NCBI GenBank assembly: GCA_026261815.1
Contig: JAMPIT010000174.1
Coordinates: forward strand, 11,036,001 to 11,100,000
Direction: 5' to 3'
Length of the DNA: 64,000 nucleotides
From: Monarcha castaneiventris obscurior
Lineage: Eukaryota; Chordata; Aves; Passeriformes; Monarchidae
In this document: positions 26,323 to 41,289 of the stretch, in pieces
Numbering within the stretch: the stretch's first letter is position 1
How the letters are laid out: each line of letters starts with the position of its first letter
Position numbers and translations under genes: made by a program
Notes under the pieces: generated by a model
The model's input: only the letters and a program-made list of their open reading frames with translations
Told to the model about the DNA's origin: nothing
Database searches by the model: none

Positions 26323-28804
26323 GCAGCTTACAATGAAGATAACTGATCTATCTTTTTCAGTCTTCTAAATTCACCTCAAATGGTTGATTTCATATAAATA
26401 TATACCAAAACACCTCCCAAGAAGTCCAAAGATGTTGTCATAAAAATGCCTTTAGCCACACCTACACATAAGAAGCGCATTCAAGTTAAACCTACAGCAG
26501 ATGAAAAATCTGTTGTAATTGGCACCATGTTTATTAGTCAAGAGGTGAGGACAAAAAAGAATGCTAGCTTTGGTTCTGCCAGTGACAGAATTGATCTCTG
26601 ACGGGAAGGACTTTACAGCTTTCATTTTGAATTGATAGGGGAAAATATAATTGTGGAAAACCTACTGAGCATAGGGGGGTTATATAGATGTAAATGATGC
26701 CTACTACCTATCAAGATGCAAATGAAAACTAATACCAGGTTGCAAATGTTTGAAAATTTGGAAAATCTATCAAATAAATGAAAGAATTTGTATTTATATT
26801 TGAACATATGAGCTGGCACTTTTCAAAGAGAGTAAGGGTTTGTAAGGGGTGCAAAAGGGTTGCAGGTCACAGATGGCATTAAAAAAAAATAATCCACAAG
26901 GTAGATGAGCAAGAAGAGCCAAGCTGTGAAGAAATTTAAAAGGATCATACATTTTCCTCTGCTGCAAAAGAAGAAATAGCACCAAAGGGGCTGAAAGAGA
27001 GTGAAATTAATCCTCCACTCCATTGTGGCAGAGCCTGTTTTCCAACAGGCACAGAGGAAGCCTAGGGTAGACTCCTAGCTTAAAGGACACAAGTTTCTCT
27101 TATGGAGCTCAATGTAAGCAAAATGAATCATGAAACAGGCTTTTTTATCATTTTGTATTTAGCATTTAAGAGATAGCGAAAACATAGTGACTTCAGGGAT
27201 ATCTTATGGGCAGTGCTGTAAAAATGAACCTGTTACTGGCATGTCCTGTATCAGGGATTTATACTTTCTTTCATGCAGCTCAAAAATGTATTGCAGAGGC
27301 AACAGATGCGTCACACTTGGACTCCATGACATAGCAATGGTTCAGCAGGAGCACAAGTACTGACATAGGCGGCATATCAGGATTCATTTTGAGAAATGTG
27401 AGAAATTGAAACGTATCTGTAATCTTCCTCTCTGTCAGATAATCTGAGTCCCCTACCTTCAATATGCCGTGGGTTGCTGTGAAATGCTTTCTCACAAAAC
27501 TGCTCATGGGGCTGAGAAAGCAGCTAGAGACAGTTTCTAAGCAGTTGCCAATGGAATTTATTTGCTGATCACAAAAGTTTTCCAATGTCTTTTACTGTAG
27601 TGCTCCATTTTTATCACAGCCATTACAGATGAAGATAAAAAAACAGCTTGGGAAAATATCAGAGCCAGACTTTTATGTATATATTTTAATGATTCGCACT
27701 GCAGATCAAAAACTGTTTAACTTCAGTACTTCTTAAACTTTGCATTTCTATGTATACAGTTTTTTTTTCTATGTATGCATTTTCCCTTGCATTAAGTTCC
27801 TTACAAAGTCAGCAAGATTAATATTATTTATTTTCATTCATAATATTGGTGACTTTCACAGATGCAGAAATCCATCTAGTATATGTTGTTATATATCACT
27901 GCTTGATGCAAACACTCTGCTTAGAGGAAACAAATGAAAAGTTGCTTCCATCAACATCTATTACCTTCTCCACTCACCTGCCTGACCCTTACTAAAATAC
28001 ATCAAAAATGTACCAGAAAACTTTCCTGAGATTAGATGCAATTTGAAAGGACAGGAGTTTACCCTGACATGATAAATGAACTTCTAATTATATTGTTATT
28101 TACTGCCAGTAATTTACTTCTACAAAACAGAATGGAATTTTGTAGCTTTCAAGCTGACCAATGGTTATCAGTAAAGAAAATATCAGCAATTTAATGTTTG
28201 TGTGAACATACTAGATATCAGAGAGCATAGAAACAAAATGTAGAACAGTCTTTTCTAGGCCTTGAGGCCACTGAAAATATATTCTGTTGAAGCAGTAGCA
28301 GCATATGAGTAGGAACCATGTCCAAGTCACTGCACAAGAGTAACTTGACACACAAAGATCTCAATGGAACTGCAGGAAGAAAAGCTCCCCTGCTGAACTG
28401 AACACAGCTCACAGCTAAATAATAAATCAGAGCATGTAGTCAAGCATTCTGCAAAAGCACATCTTGTTCCCACATCTCTGCCACCTTTGTGTCCTTCCTG
28501 GAAATTCTAATCCATGGCCAATAGTTGACACAGATGTAGTTGCAGCTGAGACCACAGTGAAGATATCTTAACAGAAGTATTTCAATTAAACATCATAACC
28601 ATGAATTTTACTAATAATTCATGAAACTGTGCACAGTGTTACAAAATACTGAGATCAAAAAAAAAATCCCGACCAAACAGAAAAAAAAAAACAAGCACAG
28701 TATTGTGTTGTGATGAAGCTAAGAGAAGCACAAAGCTGATGAGCTTTTTTTATAGCAACTTTTGCAAGCCTCCAAAGCTCAAACCTGCTCTAAAGAATGT
28801 GAGC

Positions 28805-28953
28805 GTGTCACAGCCCCAGCCTGGCAGAGCTCAAGAAGCATTTGAATACTCTAAGGCACATAGTGAGACTCTTGGGGGTCCTGTGCAGGGCTGGGAGCTG
28901 GACTTGATCCTTTTGGGTCCCTTCCAACTCAGCTGATTCTGTGATTCTGTGAT
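28805..28953 (+). mobile_element. CR1 LINE 3' fragment
   Basis: This short, 5'-truncated CR1 is in sense orientation. It runs from GCCTGGCAGAGCTCAAGAAGC through GGACTTGATCC and GGGTCCCTTCCAACTC to a clean GATTCTGTGATTCTGTGAT terminal repeat. The intact tail suggests a fairly young insertion. Confidence 0.88.
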
Positions 28954-29994
28954 ATATATAAAAATTCTGAACCACTAGTTCAGTTTAGATCCACACAATC
29001 TGACAAGACTATGGTAGCACTAGTTCCATTCCATATAAACGCCTTTGATATCACTGTAGAAAGCCAGACTGCATCCTCTTTTCATCCCCTGTAGTCACCT
29101 CTTTACTATATTCTTAGTAAAGCAAAAGGCTGGCTGTAGCAAGCACTAGCTTTAGAAAATGAAAGCCTAAAATTAAGATGCATATTGAAAATGAAAGAGT
29201 TGAGGTTGTAATATACAGAGTACAAGGAAAATATATAGAAAAATTAGAAGATTTAGAAAACAATAACTGAGGGTAAAATTACACCATCTGGACTTCTACT
29301 TTGGGAGAAAAAAATAGCAATAAATTCTTAATGGAAACTTTCGGATTATAACCTTAAATTTGAAGTTGTTTTACTTTCATTACAGGCACATATTTATCCC
29401 TAATTACATTCAGGTATGATTCCATCTTTTTACATGGAACTGAAGCCCATGAAATGTGTCATGAGATGAAATTCTGCTCCTAAAATTGCAAAATGCCATG
29501 TCCTTAGACTTCCATTCTCCTCCACTGGTTATGAAAGGAATATCCTTAAGATGCATTCAGGCTTTGGGAAGAAAAGTGGGGGGAGGAAGGAGAGTTGAGG
29601 GGCCAGGAGGGAAGGACAGCTCTGTTGACCTGGTGGGAAGTCAGGCATGTCATTAATACTGTGGAAGAGAAGAGGAATTGGTAATGCTGAGGAAATGCCT
29701 GGTGGGACCACATGGTTTACACACGTCAGTATATTCTATGCTGCTAAAGGCTGATTCTATTTGAAATCGACCTGAAAATACTCACCCCTAGGATTTCAAC
29801 TCAATCTGCTTTTATCACCTTGGGAGCAGTTAAACATGCTCCTCCAGCATTTTCTGTTCACTCACATTAATTTTTTTAAAGAACTGGTAGAACATAAATA
29901 TACCCTGACAACTCCAGAACACATGTAAACCTTTACAAAATAAAAAAAAAAAAAGGGGGGGGGAGAGAATAAAAAAATGACACAACAAACGTCA

Positions 29995-30320
29995 AGGGGG
30001 ATTGCTCACTGCCTGCTCAGCAATGAGAGCGTTACGGCCGCCCACTCTTGCACCATCTGCCCAAACACATCCAGCAAAAACAAAATCACTGCTCCACGGT
30101 CTCTGACTCAGACAAGGTACTCGGGGAATAGCCGCTGAATTTAGCAACAGAGGCTGTCTGTTTAGTACTTTCCCCTGGACTGAGCATTAGTGAGTCACTG
30201 CTGCTGTAACACAAACCAACTTGGAGATGGCATAACGAGCAAAGGAGGAGGAACACGGCCATTGCCAGCGTGCAAGTAGCAGTTGAAGCTGAAACATTAT
30301 GTAAGGGGTTTCTGTGCAAG
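29995..30320. promoter_or_regulatory. Candidate intronic regulatory patch (CpG-containing, two AP-1-like sites)
   Basis: Within AT-rich, CpG-poor intron this stretch keeps several CpGs (GCGTTACGGCCGCC, CCACGG, ACTCGGGG, GCCGCT, AACGAG). It has two consensus AP-1 heptamers: TGACTCA at 30104-30110 and TGAGTCA at 30191-30197. This is a composition and motif argument only. Confidence 0.3.
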
Positions 30321-31212
30321 AGGGCAAGACCTAAAGAATCTCCATGACCTTTTCTGTTTTGGCAAGTGTTCCTTGCTAGCTTCTTGGTGGGGAAAATATC
30401 CCCTTCATAGTGAAGCGCAACCTGCTGACATCTGCAACAGGTTGCACCACAAAAATAAAAAAATACTCTTGAAACATAACCACTGATGAACTTCAGGCTT
30501 GTTAACTAAATGTAAAGAAAGATACATTTTTCCTCAGAAATGCCATAACTGGATGTAATGAAAATGTTAATAGAAGAATCTAGAGGGGTACACCACCAGA
30601 CCTGCCAACCTCCAGGACTGAACCTCACAGGACCTGCCAAACACCAGATGCACTGCACAGAAACATTTTCCCTGTACTAATTCAAGAGGACACAAATCAA
30701 GAATTTCCTGTCTTTGGTCTGAAGATAATTTCAGAATTCACAGAATCAGGAGTGTGCATTATGAACCCAGGTTCACAGGAAAGTACAAATTCTGTTGTTC
30801 TTTTCTGTTCTGATATTTAAAGGGAAAAAAATCTAATTACTTCATCACTTATTTTAACTCCACATGAATAGGAGCAATATGTGAACAATTAGATTTTCCA
30901 TAATTATATCTGTCATATTTGCATAGAACAAAATTTATTGCCTAGGGGCAGTTTTAATTACAATCAAGTGGAGGGCGATTGAAGTTTTAATAAGAAATAG
31001 TGAATTGAAAATAAATTAAATCCCCTAACAATTCTATAAAAAAGCACTATTTTTTTCAGGGTATACTGAACCTAAAGACTGACTGAACTTCTGTTGTTAT
31101 TAAAGAAGAAAGGCCTGAAATATGTTAATGATGTCACTAAACATAGGCAAGGTGATAAAACCTTAGACAATGTATTTCTTTCAGCTTGTAAGGAAGAAAA
31201 TGGACACCAGCA

Positions 31213-31337
31213 GGAAAACAAAAAGAAAAGGAAAAACAAAAGGAAAAAGAAAAAGAAAAGAAAAAGAAAAAGAAAAAAAGAAAAAGAAAAAGAAAAAGAA
31301 AAAGAAAAAGAAAAAGAAAAAGAAAAAGAAAAAGAAG
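31213..31337. repeat. (GAAAAA)n microsatellite
   Basis: About 125 bp of A-rich purine repeat becomes a regular AAAAAG hexamer at its 3' end. The long Lys/Glu and Phe/Ser/Leu frames here are artefacts of the repeat. Confidence 0.96.
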
Positions 31338-34300
31338 TAAACAAACCAACCAAAACACCCAAAACCCCACTAGAAATTCAAACTGTTTTTTTATTCAAGA
31401 CATGGATCATAAAAGAACTATTATACAAAATTACAAAATTTGTATATTCTCACAGCTAAACTACATGTCATCACACTTTGTTTCTGTGCTATATTCTGTA
31501 ATCACCTAACAGCAGTGGCTTCTAAATGATTTCTGTTTGTGAGACCACTTCCAAGTCAATATTGATTTTTAAACAATTAAAAAAAAATAATATTAAATGA
31601 CAGTCACACTCTAATGCAAACGTTTGAAACATACTTGGGGATTCATTCCCTTCCCTTGAGAACTAGTGCTCTACACCTCCTACTAATGGTGGTTTTGTTT
31701 GACAAAGACCATGTCCTTCAAATTTAAATAAGAAACTGACCGGCTTTGTGTTTGCAAAATATTAGCAGAATTTTGTAAATACAGTGTGGAAGATATAAAA
31801 GACATCATTTATAATGGGAAATAATAAAATGTTAAAAAAACCCCAGAAATTAAGACCAGAACAAGTCTAAGGAGAAGGTAGCCTAAAAAAAAAACATTAC
31901 TTGGGGAAAATCTAGTATCAAAGGTTCAAAGAATCTGAGCAGAGGCTTTCCTAGGTAATATATGCCTGACTTTTGAGCAATAGCAGAAGTTCAAGAGCAG
32001 TTACTTATGCTCCAAATACCCATCTGCAGTGCTTAACGCTGAGGTGCTCTGCCTTGCACGCCTCCTGACCCACTGCCACACTTTTTTGAAATGTCTTGCA
32101 ATATAAAGAAGATGGTGATGATGTTTGAAGCACTAAAAGACCAAAGGGAAACTATTTTACTCTCATAACTGAGTGTCACAGAAACTAAGATCCAAGCCCT
32201 CCTGTGCTACCCTGCCTCCTAGTTCAGTGAATCCTCCATTCCTCACACTGGCTCAGCACTGGTAGGACGAAGGAATAACCAAGGACAAGTAGGGAATTTT
32301 CATTCCGTCTAGCTTGTAATTAAGTCATCAGAAAAATCTTTTAGGAAGTAGGAGACAAACATAAATTATCTCAGACTGAAGATAAATTTCATCTCAGATC
32401 CCTGATTTCTTAGACAGCCATTTAAGTTGTGGAATCCTCTTTCAAACATATAAAAAAGAAAAACTACCAAAAAAACCTCTGACCAAAATGACAACAAAAC
32501 AACTACAAAACAAAACAAAATGAAACACAGATCTCTGTAGCTACCAATCCTAAGTAGAAGACTTCAGTCTCTGATCCTAGAGAAATTAAAGTGTCATCTT
32601 TCAACACTGACCCAAATGCAATGCTCCAGACAGAGGATTTCAGTTTCATCTATGCAAGACATCTTGTGCTTAGCGCACATATATATCTGTCCTTCAGCTG
32701 TGCTCCTCATATGTCCAAATGCCAAAGGTGGAATTTGGACCTAGGTGACTCCACAAAACAGTCAGCTGTGTTAAAATGAAGCATCCATGGGAGACTTTTC
32801 AGTCTTTGGAGCTCATGCAGAGTCTCCTATCCCACTATAGTAGGAAGAGACAAGTAAGCACATTTGTAGAGAAGCTACTGAGGATCCCTTCCACCTCCAT
32901 AGGAATTCATAAATCAAATCCCAATATATAATAAATCCGATCCCTTTAGGAATCTAGTTGAAGAGCATGAATTTGTATCTGTCAAGCAGCTTCAAAAAGG
33001 GGGTGAAAAATGTTACTGGATAGTCCTTGGACTTTGAAGAAACCATATCTTCATCACATTGACACATCATAAAATGTGTCATCGCCTTGTTTCTTGAAGC
33101 TTCCCCATCAAAGGGAATCTTTTAATCCAACAAAAGGATTAACATAAAACACGTGGAGTACCTCAGCCTCTAGTGATTAATAAAGCTTTTTGAAGGTGAA
33201 CATTTGTTTATCTGCAAATTCACAGCTGGATCACAGAAAGTTAAGACTTTGAGAAAATAGCAAAAAACAGTTTATGCTTTCCTTCAGCATATTCTGCTTT
33301 TTAAGTTTTGCCACTGAGACTTCTGATACAAAGAACTTGCTGGGTTCCTCTAGAATTTTGCCTTTTGTACTAGAAAAAGTCAAACTTTGCAAAGAAAGCT
33401 GACAGGAGCTCTCTTAAGGAAAGTTTTAACATGGAAATTTCACTACAAAGCCCAAAAGATGTGACAAAGGTGACAGGTGGACACCTTAAAGTTATAAGGA
33501 AGAAAAGAATGAAAGAAAGATGTCAGGTGAACACACTCCCTGAAACTGCTTCATACTTTCATGAAGTTCAGTATTTCTTCTTAACTAACTCTGCAGCAAG
33601 CTGTTTCCAAGGATTGGGAACAGCTGATCTGATCCCTTTAAAGCCTACTTGGAAGAGTCCCAGCTTTACCTGCACTCCTTCCCGAGGGGTCCAATTAACC
33701 ACGTACCTAAAATACCGGCACAAAGTGTGCTACCAAAAGGTGTGAAGTAAAACTCAAATATTCCAGGAAATTTGTTACATTACTGAACACATACTATTAT
33801 CCAGACCTAACAGTGCATTTAAGGATACTGCAGCTATAGAATAAGCATTATGGCCATGCTGCGGATAGGTACCATAACACTCAGAAAACACCATCCTTTA
33901 CAGAAAGGAAGAAAAAAATTAGGAAGTCTGTTTGAAAAAAACATACTGTTCAACTACTCATTCTTGAATGCCAATTTATTAAATCATATGACCAGCAACC
34001 AACCCAAAAGTGGGGATTTACCTTTTGCTTGTGCAAAGGACAGATTCTGATGCCCATTATCTATTTCAACAGTTTTTTATTGCAGTAAGAGTTCTACTGA
34101 AGTTGAAAGTCTGATGCTTTTACATACTTCATCAGTCAAAACTGGCATTTTAAAATTTAATCTTACTCTGGCACCACAGTAACAATTATTGTGCTCAGCT
34201 CAATCTCACTGAAAATTTGATCAAGAAAAAGGCAGGAAAAAATAGCTGAGCATTTTATCATGGCATGTACATAACAATTAGGAAGGATTGCATTTTAAAC

Positions 34301-37300
34301 AATATAGCTTTAATTCTCTGTTGCTGCTTTAATTCTGCCCTCTGAAGTGAAAATTGAACAGAATTACAATGCAAATGTTTTGAGAACTAACTAAAACTCT
34401 CTAACCTAGGAATGTACAGATTTCATATTTAAAAAACACTGACTCAGACACAGGTACCCTGGAAAGCATTTAAAGTCAAATGGGGTAAACAATTCAACAT
34501 GAGTTAGTGTGATGCTGCAGCAACACAATCTAATCTGAATTTTTAATATGGAGAATGTGGAAAAAGACAAGAAAAGAGTACAAAGAATTCCACTGAGACA
34601 AATACTAGAATCATGCATACAGTCGGGTATCAATGCTCTTAAAGCAAAGATTCTGAAAGACCAGGGAGGATAAAGAGTCCAAAATTTAACCCAGTCTTGG
34701 GTAAAATAAAGTCTCACAATGGCATAATGCAGGCTTGGGATTGTGTACAATATACAACCATAGTTTATGTATAATGCAAGTTTGCATCTCTGAAAACAAC
34801 ACTTACACTTCGTTGTTCTCCATAGTATTTAATAGAGCTTTCAGCAAATTAGTGGAGTTTTCATTTCACAGAGGATTTTAATTTTTTTAAATTTGATTTT
34901 ATTGTGCTTGAAAACTTATATATAGTAACTGAAGAAAAAATAAGGAGTCTTGAGTGGGTTAACTAGACAGCACATGGGTACGGAAGCCAACACTTGCAAA
35001 TTAAACTACTACTATGAAATATTATTATTTGAAAAATGTGGTGTACCAGGGAAAATCATTCTTCTGTAAAATTTTCAACTAGCCACGAAGAAAAAACAGT
35101 TTACACACACACAGAGAAAACAAACAAAATACCAACCAAACAAAAACATAAATCAGTTTCCTGGGCATGATCTGAATGGAAGTCATCAGACCAAGAAATA
35201 AGGAAGAAAACAATTCTCTTCACTTATCAGGCAGAAGCTCATACAAGGAAAACAAAGATAACTTCAGGAGAAGAAGCTGCCTGAGGGTAAGAAGACTAAC
35301 AAAGCCCTTGAGACAAAAACTGGAACTAATCCAAGAAAAAGAACTACAGAGGTTTGGGTTGCATTGTTTTATTTTAAATACTGAGCTTCCAAAGCTGAAA
35401 AAGTAACTTTAAAACCAAAAGAAACCAAGACTTAGTTGAGTAGTATTTCACCTTTCACAGCTGCTAAATCAAACCTGCAGCTTAGGGTGATGCTGGCATT
35501 AATGAGGCCATGCACCTGCAGAACATCTTTCACAAATTAAATTTCAGTATCCATAAAGCTGGACAAAGAAACCTGATGGTAACAAGCCCATGAAGAATCT
35601 CTCACAGGGTGTAAAAAAATTCTGCAAAAAACTTCTGCAAAATTAACCATGGCCATTTACTTTGTAAGTGACTTTAGTCAAATGAATATCTAAAGGGATC
35701 TAAACAGGAAAGAACTGCTACATCTGTCAATGCTCCTTATTTTTCTCCATATGAAATGTGAATGCAACAAAACTATGCTAACAGTGACAATTTACTGGGT
35801 AAGGAAGAAGAAATGTCAAATTGTGAAGCTGATCATCAAATAATATTTTTGTCTCAAGCTCTTTTTAGCTTTCTTTGTCTCAGTTAAAGCTCCAAGTGCA
35901 ATGCACTGTGCTGGCAGGATGGAGATTCAGCAGGTGTCTCTCCAAGCTTGCAGACTTGATGCCATTGCAGCATTATGTACAGTTCAGGGCCACAAAAATC
36001 AAAAAGATGACTGTAGCTATCTATGAGGACATGGCAAGTTGGAGGGATGACCCCCTCATCTGTCAACAAGAATACAAGATCTGCAGAAGGCAAACCAAGT
36101 CAACCGTGGAAAGAAAAGCATGGAAACGGGCAATATTGATAAGAACTTTCACTGCAAGCCCTCTGATTTATTTTTCCAGACTTTTATGATGCCTTGCAAG
36201 GTACGTGAGTTATGTGAATCTATCCTCTGAGGCATAATGTTGCATCCTCACAACCTGGATTTCGGTTAATAAAATAAGACTCCAGGCAAGACAAGCAAAA
36301 GCAAATTCAAACATCTGACATGTGGACAAGTTGACAAATGTTTGACTTCACAAGTGTTGCGTCTCACTAGCTGTCATTCCAAAACACATTTGCTTCAGCA
36401 ACTACAGCTGACTTTCAAAATAGACTACATTTACATCTGGAGATTTAAACAATGTTCATACAGGCTAATAGACTCAGTACTGGTCTAAAAGAGCATATGT
36501 AAAAGTTTTTCTCCTAGTGTGTAAATTTCCAGTGAGAGTAGTTTCAAAAATAGGAAAGCATTAGTCTTAAACTCACCTGCAAAGTTCCTGCCATATCTGA
36601 AGAAGCTATTTAGACCAGCTCTAGCCATGGACTGAAATCTAAATCTAATGCTGCAACCAGGAGATGAAAATGTCTATTTTAAATACTCACAGGAAGCATC
36701 CAGAAATAAAATTTAAAAATTTTCCACCTTGGTGAGTTACTTAGGGTAAACATGTGAATAGATCTGGAGTCCTAACACTGTAAAATTCTGCCACATACCT
36801 AACAGAAAAGAGTTAAAGGACCAAGACATATTGTCATGTAAAAACATATGGCATGCATGTATGATCTTACAGTCCTTACACAGAGGACAGTGTATTTCAG
36901 TTGTATTTTTCCAAAGTGTAAGCATTTTTCTGGGAGGATCATTGCAATTAAAGACATTTGCAATCTTTTACTATAGCTAAACAGCCACCGTCACCTTCAA
37001 ATTTAAAGTTAATAAAATACAATATTTTGAAATAAGAAAGAGAAGAAACAGGCACAACCAAACAATTTCAAGGAGAAAATTAACATGTTAGAGTGAAATT
37101 AATGTAAAACCTGTGTTCATGACACAAAAACATGAATAGACAAAACTTTCTTCATTTTTTTGACTGGTAATTTACTCCAGTTAATTTGTTCTTTTCCAAC
37201 TTTGTAGAGCTCCTCTTCTTAGAAGTCATACCTGAAATTATTTTGGCAAACAACCCAGCCCACACAGTCCATTGCCAGCTCCTTTATGATGTTCAGCTTT

Positions 37301-40300
37301 CCATAGAACTAACAAAAAAATACTAACAAAATGTCAGAAAGTGTTGTTTTCTGGAAGACTAACCACAGTTCAAGCTATTTTCCTTCTCTGAATTTCTCCA
37401 ACTTAAGCTCTTTGCAATAAAGTTGTCTAGCATTGCCTGTAACTGGCAGAGTCAAAGGAATAGAAACACTTGAAAATAAAAAAACTGAATAGCAGCATAT
37501 CTACCAAGACACAGGTGATGCTTCTTTTTGTACTGAATCAGTTTTCAACAAGGATTACATTTTTAAGATTATCTACGAAAGAGGAAGGCAAAGATATTTT
37601 ATCCTGATTAACCTCTGATACGACCACAACTCAAGGGTAAAACTCTGCCTTTCTCTGTGTATTCTATGGGATATCACACCCATGCATAAAAACTAACAGG
37701 AAACATCAGATTCCTCCATCAGCTTAAGACCTAGTTCATCAGTGTCTCCTACTGACAAAATCACAGTGTTTATTGTGTCATTATTTGCAAAGTATTGAGG
37801 GAAGTCAGAAGCACAAATTACCCTCAACTTTAAGATAATCCAAACTACACCACTGGGAATTACCTTATTTTCAGGCAAGGACTTTAGCCCTCACAAGCTG
37901 AGAATAAAAGCAAATGGATTTATCATTTGGAATTGAAGAGATACTGGAATATAGTTTGGAAGCAATTTCAACACACCAGTTAAAGTATGTCCATACCCAG
38001 AAATGTATCCACATGTATTCACTGATATTTTCAGTTTAGAGACCTGGCCCAAGGCATCACAGAGTGATTAGCTCTAAACTTTATGCCGGAATGCCGGAAT
38101 GGAGGACTCAGCTCTGAGATGTGACTATTTAGGCCTCTTGGAATTCCTAGTGGAACTCAGGAGACTGGTGGCTGAGTTGTAACACAGCCCAAAAGAAAGA
38201 GATGATGTCCAAAGTTTTGCTAAATGAGTAGACAACTCAAATTTATCTAGAGAGTGTTTTTAAAGAATGGAAAGCTATCTTGTTACTATAGGCAATTTAA
38301 GATTAGCAGACCAGAAGGTATGTGTCCCAGAGTGGTTTTGAGGATGTTAGATTGGTTTTAGATACCAAAACAAAACTCAGGATAGAGTAAGGATACCTTT
38401 CAAAAGTAGTATCAAGCACACCTACAAAATTTATTTTAGTTTTATAGGTCTTTCAGGCTACAAAAAAATTCCCAGCCCTATTTAAAGTGCACAGGATCTC
38501 TGCCTGGGAATCTCAAAATATGTTATAACACATGTTTATTTAAGCTTCCTGGTTTTATTGTGAGACACTGAAGACTTATTTCAGGCGGGCTGGGAAATAC
38601 TGAGAGATCTGGACACACTTGCACAGCTGTGTTGAAATTGCATCTAAAACAGCAGATAAACATTCTGAGCTCCTCATTCAGAGACACAGTTGTGAACCTT
38701 GGACATTTCCCAAGAGCACGTAAAGGGAACCTGTCTCCCAGCACACAATCTGTGCCTCAGTTTCCATGGAAACTCAGCTTCCTCAGTTTTCTTAAAAAAA
38801 TCAAAGCAAGGAGGCTAGAATGAAGATATTATGCCTCTGGTTGAGATGTCTGAAGAAATCTAGACAATAAGGTTCAAATGTGCATGTAATTCATCTTTAT
38901 CTGCACACAGCTCAAGAAGCCAAGGGTACTGACTAGAGCCTTCCCTTGAGCAACCTTAACATGAGTTAGTTAAAAGCAGACTCAAATGACCCCAAAGCAA
39001 AACAAATAAATCATAGGCAGGAGTTTGGCAGTGAAAATATGACTGTCTCTCATTCTCCGGTGAAATGTATTTTAGTGGAGCTTGAGTGTTTGCTTTACAC
39101 AAATGGCTATGCTGTTGCCTTACGGTGTGGGCAGTAATGCTAATAAATGCACCGTGAGTGTACAACATAGTCCTGACAGTTAGATCTTGACACTGAGGCT
39201 TTCCAGAAAGAGGTATTTTATTGTCGAAAAGACTTGCAGGGAAATATGCATATATTCTAATTTTGGATAGGAGGATAAATGGGATTAATCTCAAACTGTT
39301 ACCCAAACAGCCAAACATTAAATGATTTCAGAATGCAGAATGGGGTCTTAGCTAAGCAAGAAATAGGATGTTTTGATCCTTTTTCCTAAAACTTCTGCAG
39401 TCTGGGCTCAAAAAACTGTTACTAGGTATCCTTCATTCTTCATTTTCTTTCTTTAATTTTTTTCTACCTAAGAGATACAAATTGCTTACTAGCTTCAATT
39501 CAAATATATGAGCAAAAAGGAGAAGTGGTAAAACTGCAGACTTGCCTGCTGTGGAAGATTCAGGGTGCTCCCTGACATGTACTGAGTAATGGGGGCAGGA
39601 AGGCCAAGGGTACCACAGCTACCAACTTCATACTGCACAGGAGTGAAGTTGCTGTTTAAATTTGGTGTGCATCTCTGGACCAAATATTACTTTTTATATG
39701 TTGAATGTGTTAAATAAACAAAATTATACTTCATTCCCCTCATGACTCAATGTATAAACAGAAAACAAAACTCCAGAACTGTGCTTTGGCAGAGCACTGA
39801 GTATTTAAAATATACCTTACTAATTTTAAAGTATGACAAAAAAAAAAAAATAGGATTTTTGCAAATCTTAAGATTAATACAGTATTTTATATGAGCAATA
39901 AAAAAAAATTATTAATCTATCTTGTACATTAATGACTTCAAAAGGGCTTAATTTTATATAGTCAATGAGGAAATATTTGTAACTCCTCAAACCATATTTT
40001 ATAAATATAGAACTGATGCCTTTTCCTGGTCTTAAAATCAAGAATCAAACATGATTAGAAGGGAAAAAGGAAAAAGGGATTTTACTTCTGTATTCATTTT
40101 AAGAATCCTTAGGTTCACCACATCCAGGTCAAATGTGCCGAAATGCACACCGCAATGCACACCCACAATGCACACTCACAAGACCTATAATAACATTATA
40201 GGTCTTACAATTAGCATATCTATCAAGGATTCCCCAATGAGAGGCTCAAGTGAGCCCCCCTCCCCAAGGAACCTTCCCCTGGATGGTTTTATCTTAGATT

Positions 40301-40911
40301 ACAAAATGTCTTCTGGAGAGGACCTTGGTGTCTGGGGCCTTCTAATCCCTCACTACGAGGCTTCTAAGATGTTCAGTCTCCCAGCTTAACATAATAAGTC
40401 CAAGAATGTAGGCTAAAAAAACACTAAGAATACAAAAATCTATAAAAGGTATATAAAAGGGGTATAAAAGAAAAGGCAAAAAATCATCATGGCATCAGTA
40501 CAGTGTCAGGTACTCTCTTTAGTATTTCTAATGATACTCAACAAATAAGTATTAGTATCTTCCAAATTTTCCATTTAAACGAAAAGATTATGATCTATTT
40601 GCATGATCTACATAGCTCCAGAAACCTATTGCACTCATAAATGCGGTAGGAATGCTAAAACAGAGGCTAAGTCTAGCCAAAATGAACAATTCAGATGCCA
40701 GACAGCCCAGTGGGCTAGGCATACTATTTGTTGGGATCCTCAGAAAAGCTTTGTGAGTTTTGCCAATAGTCATTGCAGGATACCTTTTCAATGAAACCTC
40801 CACCCATCAGCCAGTACACACCTGGGGCTGCAGGTTGCAGTGGTAGCACAGCTCATCTGTACCCCACTATTTAGTAAGGTACACAGAGACAGAATATTGA
40901 CTTCTCCATAG

Positions 40912-41005
40912 TATCATGAAATTGTAGAATCATAGAATATTTTGAGTTTGAAGGGACCCATAGGGATCCAAGGAGTTCAACTCCTTGTTCCTTGCAGGAC
41001 TATAT
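40912..41005 (-). mobile_element. CR1 LINE 3' fragment
   Basis: The terminal repeat of CR1 reads in reverse as TAGAATCATAGAATATTTTG, followed by GAAGGGACCCATAGGGATCC and CAACTCCTTG. This is the 3' end of a minus-strand copy; the far boundary is soft. Confidence 0.83.
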
Positions 41006-41289
41006 ACATATGAGAATTCCATCATATTGAAATAGGGGATGTTCAGTAGGTTTAGGCAAATACACAATAGTAAACAGCAGTAAGCTATAAAAGAAACGTT
41101 CACTATTTCAACAACAGGCTCCATTGCAAGACAGTCTTTGACATCCTTCACTAGAAGGCTGTTGCCTGTCTCCCTCCTTACTACTCATACTACTCTCTTC
41201 CTCCCCTGTACTTTGCTAGAAAATTTTCCTTTTTCTTTTCATCCTAACTTTTCTGTTTATGCCTAACATTTCCTAGTACCAATAATCTA

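Noticed and set aside
30728..30755. AGAATTCACAGAATCAGGAG as a CR1 end
   Set aside because: It resembles the reversed CR1 terminal repeat, but no CR1 3' UTR follows.
31072..31459. Long Lys/Glu and Phe/Ser frames
   Set aside because: They are translations of the GAAAAA repeat on the two strands.
35875..36189. 104-codon plus-strand frame
   Set aside because: I considered a retrocopy because the composition is fairly balanced, but no motif or family could be named and there is no polyA tail or other insertion hallmark.
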